A stretch of DNA of 64,000 nucleotides from Paraburkholderia hayleyella. GTDB lineage: Bacteria; Pseudomonadota; Gammaproteobacteria; Burkholderiales; Burkholderiaceae. A model generated the notes under the pieces. That model saw nothing but the letters and a program-made list of their open reading frames with translations. It searched no databases and was not told the DNA's origin. How positions within the stretch are numbered: the stretch's first letter is position 1; each line of letters starts with the position of its first letter. Positions 9,257-18,379 of the stretch are shown one piece after another. The stretch lies in assembly GCF_009455685.1 (NCBI RefSeq), contig NZ_QPES01000001.1, positions 1,240,001 to 1,304,000 of the forward strand, written 5' to 3'. Both the position numbers and the translations under genes were made by a program.

Positions 9257-9976
9257 TCAGGTTGCGAGCAGCAGAAAAATCGCAGGACGCTTGTGCAGAT
9301 CGGGCGCTGCGCTTTTTTTCCAGTCGGCGGTGCTGCGGCTCATGATCGTTTCACTTTCCAGCGTCAGGTCGACCGCGATGCACACCCGCGTCGATGGGGC
9401 GCAGGTTGCCAGCAAGGTATCGAATAACGCTCGGTTGCGATAAGGCGTTTCGATGAAAATCTGTGTTTGCTGTGCTTTGCGTGAGAGTTGTTCCAGATCG
9501 CGCAGACGTTTAGCCCGTTCGCTGACATCCATGGGCAGATAACCGTGAAACGCAAAACTCTGGCCATTCAGCCCGGATGCCATCAGGGCGAGCAGGATCG
9601 AGCTTGGTCCAACGCAGGGCACCACTTTGACCCCGCGTTCATGTGCGCGCCGCACCAGCAGCGCGCCGGGGTCGGCGACCGCCGGGCAGCCAGCCTCCGA
9701 CACCAGCCCTGCATCGGTACCGGCCAGCAGGGGCGCGAGCAGGCGGTCGATTTCTCCTGCAGGCGTATTGACGTTTAGCTCCTGGATCTCGATTTCCTGA
9801 ATGGGCCGTTGAGTGCCGATCTTCTTTAGAAACACGCGCGTGGTTTTGGCATTTTCGCCAATGTAGTAGCCCAGGCCGGCGGCTCGCGCCTGCACGGAGG
9901 CCGGCAAGACGGTGTCAAGCGCGCTGGCGTCGCCGTCTCCCAGCGTATTGGGGATCAGGTAAAGAATGCCGCTCAT
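9257..9976 (-). CDS. SAM-dependent methyltransferase, tetrapyrrole methylase/RsmI family
   Basis: The 239-residue protein belongs to the tetrapyrrole methylase fold family. It has SEAGCPAVADPGALLV, which corresponds to the RsmI motif around GTPxISDPG, and VPCVGPSSILLALMASG, the next conserved block. RsmI 2'-O-methylates C1402 of 16S rRNA, but this protein is about 45 residues shorter and its N-terminus (LYLIPNTLGDGD) differs from the usual LYVVATPIGN. It is therefore probably a divergent paralogue with an unproven substrate. It overlaps the Maf gene by four bases and is co-transcribed with it. Confidence 0.78.
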   Translation of the reverse strand: MSGILYLIPNTLGDGDASALDTVLPASVQARAAGLGYYIGENAKTTRVFLKKIGTQRPIQEIEIQELNVNTPAGEIDRLLAPLLAGTDAGLVSEAGCPAVADPGALLVRRAHERGVKVVPCVGPSSILLALMASGLNGQSFAFHGYLPMDVSERAKRLRDLEQLSRKAQQTQIFIETPYRNRALFDTLLATCAPSTRVCIAVDLTLESETIMSRSTADWKKSAAPDLHKRPAIFLLLAT

Positions 9977-10590
9977 GAAGCCTCCAGCACGGGATAACCT
10001 GCTGTGACCAGCATTTGGGTGAGCGCAATCAGGGGCAAGCCGATGAGCGCGGTAGGATCGTCGGCATGAATCGCTTCGAGCAGCGCGATGCCTAGCCCCT
10101 CCGATTTGGCGCTGCCCGCGACGTCGTAAGGTTTTTCCGCATGCAGATAGGCTTCGAGCGCCGTGTCGGGCAGGTCACGAAAGCGCACCCGGGTTATGAC
10201 ATCCTGAATTTGGGCCACGCCAGTACGGCGCTCGAACAGGCAGAGCGCGCTGTGAAACAGCACCTCCCGGCCCCGCATGGCCTGAAGCTGGGAGAGCGCT
10301 GTGGCGTGGTTACCGGGTTTGCCGATTTGGCGCTGGTCGAGCGTGGCCACCTGGTCGGAGCCGATGACCAGTACCGCGTCGTTGCCCGTGAGGCTGGCCG
10401 CGACAGCACGCGCCTTCGCTTCGGCTAGCCGCAATGCCGTGGCGGCGGGTGTTTCATGGCTGAGTGGGGTTTCGTCGAGATCCGGAACGATGACATCAAA
10501 AGGAAGCTGCAGGCGTTCAAGCAATTCACGACGATAGCGTGAACTTGACGCGAGAATCAGGCGGGGAGGGCGAATCACGGAGTCCGGCAT
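9973..10590 (-). CDS. yceF: Maf-family nucleotide pyrophosphatase (YceF type)
   Basis: Maf proteins hydrolyse non-canonical nucleoside triphosphates; the YceF clade prefers 7-methyl-GTP. The 205-residue protein starts with the family motif LILASSSRYRRELLERL and contains the conserved VIGSDQVATLD segment with the catalytic aspartate. Position next to yceD-rpmF, divergently oriented, matches the arrangement of yceF in E. coli and supports this clade over YhdE. Confidence 0.88.
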   Translation of the reverse strand: MPDSVIRPPRLILASSSRYRRELLERLQLPFDVIVPDLDETPLSHETPAATALRLAEAKARAVAASLTGNDAVLVIGSDQVATLDQRQIGKPGNHATALSQLQAMRGREVLFHSALCLFERRTGVAQIQDVITRVRFRDLPDTALEAYLHAEKPYDVAGSAKSEGLGIALLEAIHADDPTALIGLPLIALTQMLVTAGYPVLEAS

Positions 10591-10948
10591 GGCGGTGTTT
10601 AGGCGGCGAAAAGAAGACAGGAACTGTGCAGCGCGACCAGGTCGGCCGCACGGGGCTTAAGTGTTTGACTCAAAAAGACAAAGCGGCTATGATCTTGGGC
10701 TTTTCAGCATTGCGCGAACGCAACCAGGCTAGGCTTCGGGCGAAACTTGGACGCGAAAGAATAATGCGAAATGGCACGAAGGACAGACACGAAGGACGCG
10801 AAGGATGTGACGCGATGTGCCGTCCGGCTAGGTGTGTCCTGGAGTGTGCCCCGGTTAGCGAGCTGCTCAAGAAGCTGATGGATGCAACTGATGGATGCGT
10901 TGTCAGGCGCGATCATGTGGCGAAACCCCTGCTGATGAAGGAATACGC
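10591..10948. other. intergenic region between yceF and yceD
   Basis: These 358 bases separate two divergent genes and must hold both promoters. Open frames here have no family features. A ribosome-binding-like gatgaagga precedes the yceD start. I see no convincing -35/-10 pair or operator. Confidence 0.4.
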
Positions 10949-11581
10949 ATGATTCAACATTCGGCTGTACCGGTTGACCCGCGCGAGCTTGATCTGTTCG
11001 AATTTGCCCGCAGTGGCTGCCAGGCGGCTGGTGCGATGCGGGTTTCGCAATTGCCGCGCATGTTAAACGAAGTTCCCTCCGAGGCGCCAGACCGCGACAC
11101 CTTGTTCACCTGGCAAGCCGAGGGCGCGACTCAACCTGAATTGCAGGATGACGGCGCCGAGGGGCCGCAGCCCTACTTGCGGCTTGCGGTTCATGGTGCG
11201 GCCTGGCTTGAATGCCAGCGGTGCCTGGCGCCCTATGAACAGGCGTTCGATGTCGATGCGACGTACCGGATTGTCAGCTCCGAAGAAGAGGCCGATGCCT
11301 TTCCGCTGGATGAGGATACGGTTGAGGTTATCGTGGGTTCACGTCAGTTCGACCTGTCGGCGTTAATCGAAGAAGAATTATTACTGGCGTTGCCGCTGGT
11401 ACCGAAACATGCGGTATGTCCAGTGGTGCACGAAAGTCTTGTTTCGGGTGTTTCAGGTGCGGATGCCATGGGCGATGCATCTGATGGGCTCGATGGGGTG
11501 CAGAATGCGCCTGAAATCGAGCCCGAACGGCCTAACCCGTTTGCGGTGCTGGAAGCGCTGAAGACGCGGCGGCCCGGATGA
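10949..11581 (+). CDS. yceD: YceD family 23S rRNA accumulation protein (DUF177)
   Basis: YceD proteins are needed for normal 23S rRNA accumulation and are nearly always encoded just before rpmF. The start at 10949 (MIQHSAVPVDPREL) is chosen because an aagga element lies at the right distance; an upstream in-frame ATG at 10895 would add 18 unlikely residues. The 210-residue product has a conserved CxxC pair (ECQRCLAPYEQ) and an acidic middle segment (SSEEEADAFPLDEDTVEV). It has no membrane segment. Confidence 0.9.
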   Translation: MIQHSAVPVDPRELDLFEFARSGCQAAGAMRVSQLPRMLNEVPSEAPDRDTLFTWQAEGATQPELQDDGAEGPQPYLRLAVHGAAWLECQRCLAPYEQAFDVDATYRIVSSEEEADAFPLDEDTVEVIVGSRQFDLSALIEEELLLALPLVPKHAVCPVVHESLVSGVSGADAMGDASDGLDGVQNAPEIEPERPNPFAVLEALKTRRPG

Positions 11582-11710
11582 AGAAAGTATTAATTTAAGT
11601 TGCTTGAGCAAGGTAGTGGAGCCAGCGTGCGGCACGGTTTGTTGGCCATTGGGTAATGGCAGCGGCTTCGCCTGGCTGTGTTAGAATCTGAAAAATTTTT
11701 AGGAGTTGTC

Positions 11711-11890
11711 ATGGCAGTCCAGCAAAACAAGAAGTCGCCGTCAAAGCGCGGTATGCATCGTTCGCATGATTCTCTCAGCGTTGCACCTTTGGCTACCGAG
11801 CCCACAACAGGTGAAGTTCATCTGCGCCACCACGTTAGCCCCAATGGCTATTATCGCGGCAGGAAAGTCATCAAGACCAAAAACGATTAA
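11711..11890 (+). CDS. rpmF: 50S ribosomal protein L32
   Basis: The 59-residue basic protein begins MAVQQNKKSPSKRGMHRSHD and ends with a lysine-rich tail, both typical of proteobacterial L32. The start is fixed by a strong aggag at 11701-11705; a frame starting at 11678 would extend it wrongly. A TAGAAT hexamer at 11682-11687 could be a -10 element, though no good -35 is seen. It lies between yceD and plsX, the conserved position. Confidence 0.96.
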   Translation: MAVQQNKKSPSKRGMHRSHDSLSVAPLATEPTTGEVHLRHHVSPNGYYRGRKVIKTKND

Positions 11891-11986
11891 TCGCTGATTA
11901 ATTGTTACCTGTCGTTATCTGTTTTAACGCACATGCCGTTAGCGTTTTGCTGAGTGATCGGCTCGCTTGACATTTCCCGGCTCAGC

Positions 11987-12016
11987 AAAAAAGCGGCATT
12001 CAATTGCCGCTTTTTT
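11987..12016 (+). terminator. terminator-like hairpin between rpmF and plsX
   Basis: A-run, stem gcggca/tgccgc with a 4-5 base loop, then six or more T. It ends only 24 bases before the plsX start. It likely limits read-through from rpmF, which is needed in ribosomal amounts, into the lipid genes. Confidence 0.82.
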
Positions 12017-12039
12017 GTGCCCGAAATTCGTCGCATTCC

Positions 12040-13143
12040 ATGACTGTAAAGCTCACGATAGATTGCATGGGAGGCGACCACGGCCCATCCGTGACCGTTC
12101 CCGCCGCGCTCAGCTTCGTCCGCTCGCATCCTGATGCACACCTGGTGCTGGTCGGCATTGAAAGTGCGATTCTCGCCCAGTTAAAAAAAGCGAAAGCGCT
12201 GGATCATCCCGCGCTCACGGTTGTTGCCGCCTCCGAAGTCGTCGCAATGGATGACCCGGTTGAGGTGGCGCTGCGCAAGAAGAAAGATTCCTCAATGCGG
12301 GTGGCGCTCACTCGCGTCAAGCAAAATGAGGCGCAAGCCTGTATTTCAGCCGGGAATACCGGGGCGCTGATGGCGGTTTCCCGCTACGTGCTCAAGACAC
12401 TGCCGGGCATCGAGCGCCCGGCTATCGCCTTTGCCTTGCCCACCCGCACGGGCTATACGATGATGCTCGATTTGGGGGCCAACGTCGATTGCGAGCCACA
12501 GCACTTGCTGCAGTTCGCCGAGATGGGGCACGCGCTGGTGTCCGCGCTGGAAGGCCGGGCTCGTCCGACCATCGGTTTGCTGAATATCGGCGAGGAAGTC
12601 ATCAAGGGCAACGAAACCATCAAGCGTGCAGGTGAGTTGCTGCGCGCCAGCGCGCTGAATTTTCGCGGCAATGTCGAGGGTGACGATATCTACAAGGGCA
12701 CGACCGATGTGATTGTGTGCGACGGCTTTGTCGGCAATGTCGCGCTGAAGACATCGGAAGGTTTGGCGCAGATGCTCTCCGACATCATCAAGGAAGAATT
12801 TAGCCGTTCGTGGCTGTCGCGGATCATGGCGGTGCTGGCATTGCCTGTGTTGCTGCGTTTTAAAAAGAGGGTGGATCCGCGGCAATATAACGGCGCCGCG
12901 CTACTTGGGTTGAGAGGCCTGGTCATCAAGAGCCACGGTTCAGCCGACGCATATGCGTTTGAATGGGCGATCAAACGAGGGTATGATGCCGCCAAAAATG
13001 GCGTGCTTGAACACCTTGCGCGGGCGATGGAAGAAAATGCGAGTTCTCTTCAACACTTGCATCATGCAGGCGATGAAGATTCGGTAACCCTTGCCATTGC
13101 TCCTGCGGCCTCTGATGCTGCGCCACTATTCTTGAAGACATAA
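12040..13143 (+). CDS. plsX: phosphate acyltransferase PlsX
   Basis: PlsX makes acyl-phosphate from acyl-ACP for phospholipid synthesis. The 367-residue product starts MTVKLTIDCMGGDHGPS, with the family GGDHGP motif. The start at 12040 places this motif at the usual distance; an upstream ATG at 12004 lies inside the preceding terminator and is rejected. Further family segments are SAGNTGALMA and GFVGNVALKTSEG. The stop codon overlaps the fabH start by one base (taATG). Confidence 0.96.
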   Translation: MTVKLTIDCMGGDHGPSVTVPAALSFVRSHPDAHLVLVGIESAILAQLKKAKALDHPALTVVAASEVVAMDDPVEVALRKKKDSSMRVALTRVKQNEAQACISAGNTGALMAVSRYVLKTLPGIERPAIAFALPTRTGYTMMLDLGANVDCEPQHLLQFAEMGHALVSALEGRARPTIGLLNIGEEVIKGNETIKRAGELLRASALNFRGNVEGDDIYKGTTDVIVCDGFVGNVALKTSEGLAQMLSDIIKEEFSRSWLSRIMAVLALPVLLRFKKRVDPRQYNGAALLGLRGLVIKSHGSADAYAFEWAIKRGYDAAKNGVLEHLARAMEENASSLQHLHHAGDEDSVTLAIAPAASDAAPLFLKT

Positions 13144-14132
13144 TGGCTCAATCGACAATCTATTCCCGCGTGCTTGGCACCGGCAGCTATCTGCCGCCTG
13201 GGCGTGTGACTAACCAGGAACTTGCTGCGCGTCTCTTGCAGCAGGGCGTCGAAACCAGCGATGAGTGGATCGTTGCACGCACCGGCATTCGCGCCCGCTA
13301 TTTTGCTGAAAGCGACACCACGACGAGCGATCTGGCATTCATTGCCGCGCAGCGCGCCATTGAAGCTGCTGATATCGATCCGCAATCCATCGATCTGATT
13401 ATCGTTGCAACTTCCACACCGGATTTTGTATTCCCCAGTACGGCTTGCTTGCTGCAAAACAAGCTGGGCATTCGTAATGGCGGCGCGGCGTTCGATGTTC
13501 AGGCTGTATGTTCCGGTTTTGCCTATGCGCTGGCCACGGCTGACAGCTTTATTCGCAGTGGCCAGCATCGCACCGCGCTGGTGATCGGCGCGGAAACCTT
13601 TTCCCGCATTCTCGATTTCAACGACCGCACGACTTGCGTGTTGTTTGGCGACGGCGCGGGTGCGGTTATCCTCTCGGCTTCTGCTGAACCCGGTGTGCTG
13701 GCTAGCGCGCTGCATGCAGATGGCAGTCATGCGCATATTCTCTGCACGCCAGGCAATGTCAACCGTGGCGTCATTGCAGGCAGCGCGTTTTTGCACATGG
13801 ACGGGCCGGCGGTATTCAAGCTTGCTGTCAATGTGCTCGAAAAGGTTGCCCTTGAAGCGCTGGCCAAAGCCAGTCTCACCCCTGATCAGATTGACTGGCT
13901 GATCCCTCATCAGGCCAATATCCGCATCATGCAAAGCACTTGCCGCAAGCTGGGCTTGCCGCAGGAACGGATGGTCGTTACGGTGAGCGAGCATGGCAAT
14001 ACCTCGGCGGCCTCCATCCCACTCGCGCTCGATGTCGCTGTCCGCGACGGACGCATTCAGCGCGGCCAGAACGTGCTGCTCGAAGGCGTCGGCGGTGGTT
14101 TTACCTGGGGTGCTTCGGTTATTCGCTATTAA
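13143..14132 (+). CDS. fabH: beta-ketoacyl-ACP synthase III
   Basis: FabH condenses acetyl-CoA with malonyl-ACP to start fatty acid synthesis. The 329-residue protein shows the Cys-His-Asn triad: C123 in AVCSGFAYAL, H256 in LIPHQANIRI and N286 in EHGNTSAASIP. Length is normal. It is translationally coupled to plsX and followed by fabD after 89 bases. Confidence 0.97.
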   Translation: MAQSTIYSRVLGTGSYLPPGRVTNQELAARLLQQGVETSDEWIVARTGIRARYFAESDTTTSDLAFIAAQRAIEAADIDPQSIDLIIVATSTPDFVFPSTACLLQNKLGIRNGGAAFDVQAVCSGFAYALATADSFIRSGQHRTALVIGAETFSRILDFNDRTTCVLFGDGAGAVILSASAEPGVLASALHADGSHAHILCTPGNVNRGVIAGSAFLHMDGPAVFKLAVNVLEKVALEALAKASLTPDQIDWLIPHQANIRIMQSTCRKLGLPQERMVVTVSEHGNTSAASIPLALDVAVRDGRIQRGQNVLLEGVGGGFTWGASVIRY

Positions 14133-14221
14133 AGAAGATTGCGCTTTGGCGCATTTGCAGTCCTTGTGGACGTGAATGCGGCCGCCTGTTAGCTGCATCT
14201 ATATATCGAATTGGGGGTGAC

Positions 14222-15163
14222 ATGAAATTTGCGTTTGTTTTTCCTGGGCAAGGTTCTCAGTCGGTAGGCATGCTCAATGCCTTTGCTGGCCACGCGGTGG
14301 TGCGTGAAACGCTGCAAGAGGCGTCGGATGTACTCAACCAGGATCTGGGCCGGCTGATTGCCGAGGGCCCGGCCGAGGATCTGAATCTCACCACCAATAC
14401 CCAGCCGGTCATGCTGGCTGCGGCTTATGCCCTTTACCGTGCATGGCAGGCAGCGGGTGGTCCGGCTCCGGCGCTGGTTGCCGGGCATAGTCTGGGTGAA
14501 TACACGGCGCTGGTTGCCGCTGGCGCATTGGCATTTCGTGATGCCATACCGCTGGTGCGGTTTCGTGCCGATGCCATGCAATCGGCGGTGGCGCCAGGCG
14601 CGGGCGGTATGGCCGCGATCCTTGGCCTCGATGATGATGTCGTGCGGGCCGTGTGCCTCGAGGTATCGAGCGCCAAAGACGCCGGTATCGTGGAGGCGGT
14701 TAATTTCAATGCGCCCGCCCAGGTCGTGATCGCGGGCCATACGGCTGCCGTTGAGCGGGCTTGTGAGCTGGCCAGGGCGAAGGGCGCCAAACGTGCGCTG
14801 CCGCTTCCGGTATCGGCGCCGTTTCATTCAACCTTGCTGAAGCCTGCATCGGACAAACTTCGTGACTATCTGGCACAGATCGAGGTGCGTTCTCCGGCTA
14901 TTGCGCTGGTGAACAACATCGATGTCGCCATGGTGAGCGATCCGGCTGCAATCAGGGACGCGCTGGTGCGCCAGGCTGCAGGCCCGGTGCGCTGGGTCGA
15001 AAGCATTCAGGTCATGGCCCGGCAAGGCGTAACCCATGTGATTGAGTCAGGCCCAGGCAAGGTTCTGTCAGGCTTGACGAAACGCATTGATGGCAATCTG
15101 GCAGGGTTGTCGATTGTTGATCCAGCATCGCTTGACGATGCGCTCCGGCTGGTTGCCGTTTGA
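14222..15163 (+). CDS. fabD: malonyl-CoA:ACP transacylase
   Basis: FabD loads malonyl groups onto acyl carrier protein. From the start at 14222 (MKFAFVFPGQGSQSVGM, preceded by gggggtgac) the product is 313 residues. It has the FPGQGSQ motif at 7-13 and the active-site GHSLGEY with S90. A longer upstream frame overlaps fabH in another phase and is not part of the protein. It sits between fabH and fabG as usual. Confidence 0.97.
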   Translation: MKFAFVFPGQGSQSVGMLNAFAGHAVVRETLQEASDVLNQDLGRLIAEGPAEDLNLTTNTQPVMLAAAYALYRAWQAAGGPAPALVAGHSLGEYTALVAAGALAFRDAIPLVRFRADAMQSAVAPGAGGMAAILGLDDDVVRAVCLEVSSAKDAGIVEAVNFNAPAQVVIAGHTAAVERACELARAKGAKRALPLPVSAPFHSTLLKPASDKLRDYLAQIEVRSPAIALVNNIDVAMVSDPAAIRDALVRQAAGPVRWVESIQVMARQGVTHVIESGPGKVLSGLTKRIDGNLAGLSIVDPASLDDALRLVAV

Positions 15164-15218
15164 GCGCTGAAGGAGCAGCAAGTCTTCAGCCATTGACGAA
15201 CAGATAATCTGGATAGTT

Positions 15219-15971
15219 ATGACAGAAAAAATTCTCGATAAAAAAATCGCACTAGTAACCGGCGCATCACGTGGCATTGGTCGCGCGATTGCTCTTGAGC
15301 TGGCGCGCCAGGGCGCAACGGTGATAGGTACGGCTACGAGCGAGAGAGGGTCCCAGGCCATTAGTAACGGATTTGCCGAGGCCGGTTTGAATGGCCGTGG
15401 GGCTGTGCTGAATGTCAACGAGGCGGCAGCGGTTGATGCGTTAGTCGACAGTATTGTCAAGGAGTTTGGTGCGCTTTACGTGCTCGTGAATAACGCAGGC
15501 ATTACCCAGGATCAACTCGCGTTGCGCATGAAAGACGAAGATTGGGACGTGGTCATCGATACCAATCTGAAGTCGGTGTTTCGCCTGTCGCGTGCGGTGT
15601 TGCGGCCGATGATGAAGGCTCGTAGCGGACGCATCATCAATATCACTTCGGTGGTTGGCGTTTCGGGTAATCCAGGCCAGGTCAATTACGCGGCGGCCAA
15701 GGCGGGCGTGGCTGGCATGACACGTTCGCTAGCGCGTGAAATTGGCAGCCGCGACATTACCGTGAACTGCGTCGCGCCTGGCTTTATCGATACCGATATG
15801 ACCAAAGGGCTAGCTGACGAACAGCAGGCCGCACTAAAAAACCAGATTCCACTAGGCCGTTTGGGGAGTCCCGAAGACATTGCCCATGCGGTAGCATTTC
15901 TTGCATCGCCACATGCCGGCTATATCACCGGTGCGACGTTGCATGTCAACGGCGGTATGTACATGTCGTAA
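15219..15971 (+). CDS. fabG: 3-oxoacyl-ACP reductase
   Basis: NADPH-dependent short-chain dehydrogenase that reduces beta-ketoacyl-ACP. The 250-residue protein has TGASRGIG at about 14-21 for cofactor binding, the NNAGIT segment, the serine of NITSVVG, and the catalytic YAAAK. The C-terminal TLHVNGGMYM end is typical of FabG. It lies between fabD and acpP. Confidence 0.97.
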   Translation: MTEKILDKKIALVTGASRGIGRAIALELARQGATVIGTATSERGSQAISNGFAEAGLNGRGAVLNVNEAAAVDALVDSIVKEFGALYVLVNNAGITQDQLALRMKDEDWDVVIDTNLKSVFRLSRAVLRPMMKARSGRIINITSVVGVSGNPGQVNYAAAKAGVAGMTRSLAREIGSRDITVNCVAPGFIDTDMTKGLADEQQAALKNQIPLGRLGSPEDIAHAVAFLASPHAGYITGATLHVNGGMYMS

Positions 15972-16116
15972 TTCGATCCAGCTACCATCCTGTCGGGCAT
16001 GTTTGCATGCGTGCCAGACGGGTGGCTGGACAGGAAGTGTGCCGTGCATTTTTGCGGGGGCAAACCTGATAAAATGCGCGCACTTGTATTTTTGAACTTT
16101 TTCCCTTGGAGGGGTA

Positions 16117-16356
16117 ATGGACAACATCGAACAGCGCGTCAAGAAAATCGTTGCAGAACAACTGGGCGTTGCGGAAGCCGAGATCAAGAACGAGGCTTCG
16201 TTCGTGAATGATCTGGGTGCTGATTCGCTCGATACCGTTGAACTCGTTATGGCCCTCGAGGATGAGTTCGGCATGGAAATTCCTGACGAAGAAGCCGAGA
16301 AAATCACAACGGTGCAACAAGCTATCGATTACGCTCGCGCGAACGTCAAGGCTTAA
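16117..16356 (+). CDS. acpP: acyl carrier protein
   Basis: The 79-residue acidic protein carries the fatty acyl chain on a phosphopantetheine arm attached at S37 in [10 protein letters not shown]; AcpS, encoded at 36.2 kb, makes this modification. A strong ribosome-binding site ggagggg lies at 16108-16114. A TAAAAT hexamer at 16070-16075 could be the -10 of an own promoter, in keeping with the high expression of acpP, but no clear -35 is visible. Confidence 0.98.
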
Positions 16357-16576
16357 ATCATTAGTCATTTACGCTTACGTTTGTGCATTGTTCCTGCGCG
16401 CTGCCCCACGATCGTCGTTTGCGATGGTTGCAGAAATAACGTGCTGGCCGATGCAGGCGTTAGCGCTTTAGTCGACTTGTTTGTCGATCGGGTTAACTAG
16501 CCACACGGCAGGCAGGACACCGTTTCTGTCACCGATGTGGCTTTCGCTTTTGTCATCCTATGAAAAAGGGGTTACC

Positions 16577-17815
16577 GTGAGCCGCCGTCGTGTTGTTGTT
16601 ACAGGCCTGGGGCTGATTTCGCCTGTTGGCAATAATGTTGCCGATGGCTGGGCCAATCTGGTTGCCGGCAAGTCCGGTATTGCTGACATCACCAGGTTCG
16701 ATGCGTCGAATTTCTCGACCCGTTTTGCTGGCGAGGTGAAGGGTTTCAATATTGAGGATTACATCGCGGGCAAGGAAGCGCGCCATATGGATACCTTTAT
16801 CCATTACGGCGTTGCGGCGGGTATTCAGGCAATGCAAGACAGCGGGCTCGAAATTACCGAGGCAAACGCTGAGCGCGTAGGGGTCGTGGTGGGGTCCGGC
16901 ATTGGTGGTTTGCCAATGATCGAAGTCACTCAGACCGAGCTGCTGAACCGTGGGCCACGCCGGATTTCACCGTTCTTTGTGCCCGCGTCGATCATCAACA
17001 TGATTTCCGGCCATCTGTCTATCAAGTTTGGTTTCAAGGGCCCTAATCTGGCGATCGTCACTGCCTGTACGACGGGTTTGCACTGTATTGGCGAAGCTTC
17101 GCGCCTGATCGAATACGGTGATGCCGATGTGATGATTGCGGGCGGGGCAGAGTCCACGATATCGCCGCTCGGTGTCGGCGGGTTTGGCGCGGCGCGGGCG
17201 TTATCGCAGCGTAATGATGATCCTGCAACGGCCAGCCGTCCTTGGGATATCGACCGCGATGGCTTTGTGCTGGGTGAGGGCGCGGGCGTGATGGTGCTCG
17301 AAGAATACGAGCACGCAAAAGCACGCGGCGCGAAGATTTACGCCGAGGTCGGTGGCTATGGGATGAGCGGCGACGCTTATCACATGACCGCGCCGCTAGA
17401 GGATGGCGATGGTGCGCGCCGCTGCATGCTGGCCGCGCTGAAGAACGCCGGGGTCAACGTCGATCAGGTTAATTACCTGAACGCGCACGGCACATCCACG
17501 CCGCTGGGCGATCTGGCTGAAACCACGGGTATCAAACGCGCGCTTGGCGATCATGCGAAGCACGTGGTTGTAAACTCGACCAAATCCATGACAGGGCATT
17601 TGCTGGGTGGCGCAGGGGGGCTGGAGTCGGTCTTCACGGTGCTGGCGCTGCATCACCAGATATCGCCGCCGACGATCAACATTTTCAACCAGGATCCTGC
17701 GTGCGATCTCGACTACTGTGCCAATACGGCCCGCGAGATGAAAATTGATGTCGCCCTGAAAAATTCATTTGGCTTTGGCGGCACGAACGGCACGCTGGTT
17801 TTCAAGCGCGCCTGA
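16577..17815 (+). CDS. fabF: beta-ketoacyl-ACP synthase II
   Basis: Elongating ketosynthase. I chose the GTG at 16577 (VSRRRVVVTGLGLISPVG) because homologues begin with this strand and aaaaagggg precedes it; the upstream ATG at 16481 would add 32 residues. The 412-residue product has nucleophile C164 in VTACTTGLHC (most homologues have ACATG), and the histidines of NAHGTSTPLGD and KSMTGHLLGG. It is followed with a one-base gap-free junction by a small membrane protein gene. Confidence 0.96.
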   Translation: MSRRRVVVTGLGLISPVGNNVADGWANLVAGKSGIADITRFDASNFSTRFAGEVKGFNIEDYIAGKEARHMDTFIHYGVAAGIQAMQDSGLEITEANAERVGVVVGSGIGGLPMIEVTQTELLNRGPRRISPFFVPASIINMISGHLSIKFGFKGPNLAIVTACTTGLHCIGEASRLIEYGDADVMIAGGAESTISPLGVGGFGAARALSQRNDDPATASRPWDIDRDGFVLGEGAGVMVLEEYEHAKARGAKIYAEVGGYGMSGDAYHMTAPLEDGDGARRCMLAALKNAGVNVDQVNYLNAHGTSTPLGDLAETTGIKRALGDHAKHVVVNSTKSMTGHLLGGAGGLESVFTVLALHHQISPPTINIFNQDPACDLDYCANTAREMKIDVALKNSFGFGGTNGTLVFKRA

Positions 17816-18274
17816 ATGGCGTTTGATCCCGCCGCAGCGGTGGCGCTGCAAGAAGATTCGCGCAGCCTGTCGTTGCGGCCTTCTTTCATGCTCGAAGGCA
17901 CCGCGACGCTTTTTGCCATGGTTGCCCTGGCCGCGGTTTGCCAGGCCATAGGGCGTCATTTTGGCTGGGTAGCGGCTGGGCTGGCGGGGTTGGTTACGCT
18001 GGTCTTGCTGCTGGCGAGTGCGCTGCGTTACCGGCGCCGTCTGCCCGTGTTACTCAAGATCAGGCCTGATAGCCTGCTGGCGCAAGACCGCAGAGGAATG
18101 ACGCTCGCACAGGGCCAGATTGCAGGGTGTACGCAATGGGCGGGCTGCCTGCTTGTGATCGTGCTGATAAATGAAACAGGTCGCGCCTGGGTGCTGCTGG
18201 TCGCAGCCGATGCGCTCGCGCCTAACGCTTTCCGTGAGCTTGCCGTGCTTGCACGGCGTCGCTCACACGCTTGA
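17816..18274 (+). CDS. small membrane protein, YgfX-like
   Basis: The 152-residue protein has two hydrophobic segments at about 25-70 (FAMVALAAVCQAIG and LAGLVTLVLLLASAL) and a C-terminal part ending DALAPNAFRELAVLARRR. This two-helix plus basic tail pattern resembles the YgfX/CptA family. The start codon directly follows the fabF stop. Function is not established; the neighbours suggest an envelope role. The family assignment is tentative. Confidence 0.55.
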   Translation: MAFDPAAAVALQEDSRSLSLRPSFMLEGTATLFAMVALAAVCQAIGRHFGWVAAGLAGLVTLVLLLASALRYRRRLPVLLKIRPDSLLAQDRRGMTLAQGQIAGCTQWAGCLLVIVLINETGRAWVLLVAADALAPNAFRELAVLARRRSHA

Positions 18275-18379
18275 CTGTAAAGACTGTAACGGCTGTTATT
18301 GCTGCGACGTGACGTTGCGGCGGTAACGCTACAATGGTGCCCCGCGATGTGCGCCCCATAGTTAAAACGGATTTATCAG

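Noticed and set aside
13062..14198. Minus-strand frame of 378 codons opposite fabH
   Set aside because: GC-rich coding DNA leaves open antisense frames; fabH has its full catalytic triad and the antisense peptide has no features.
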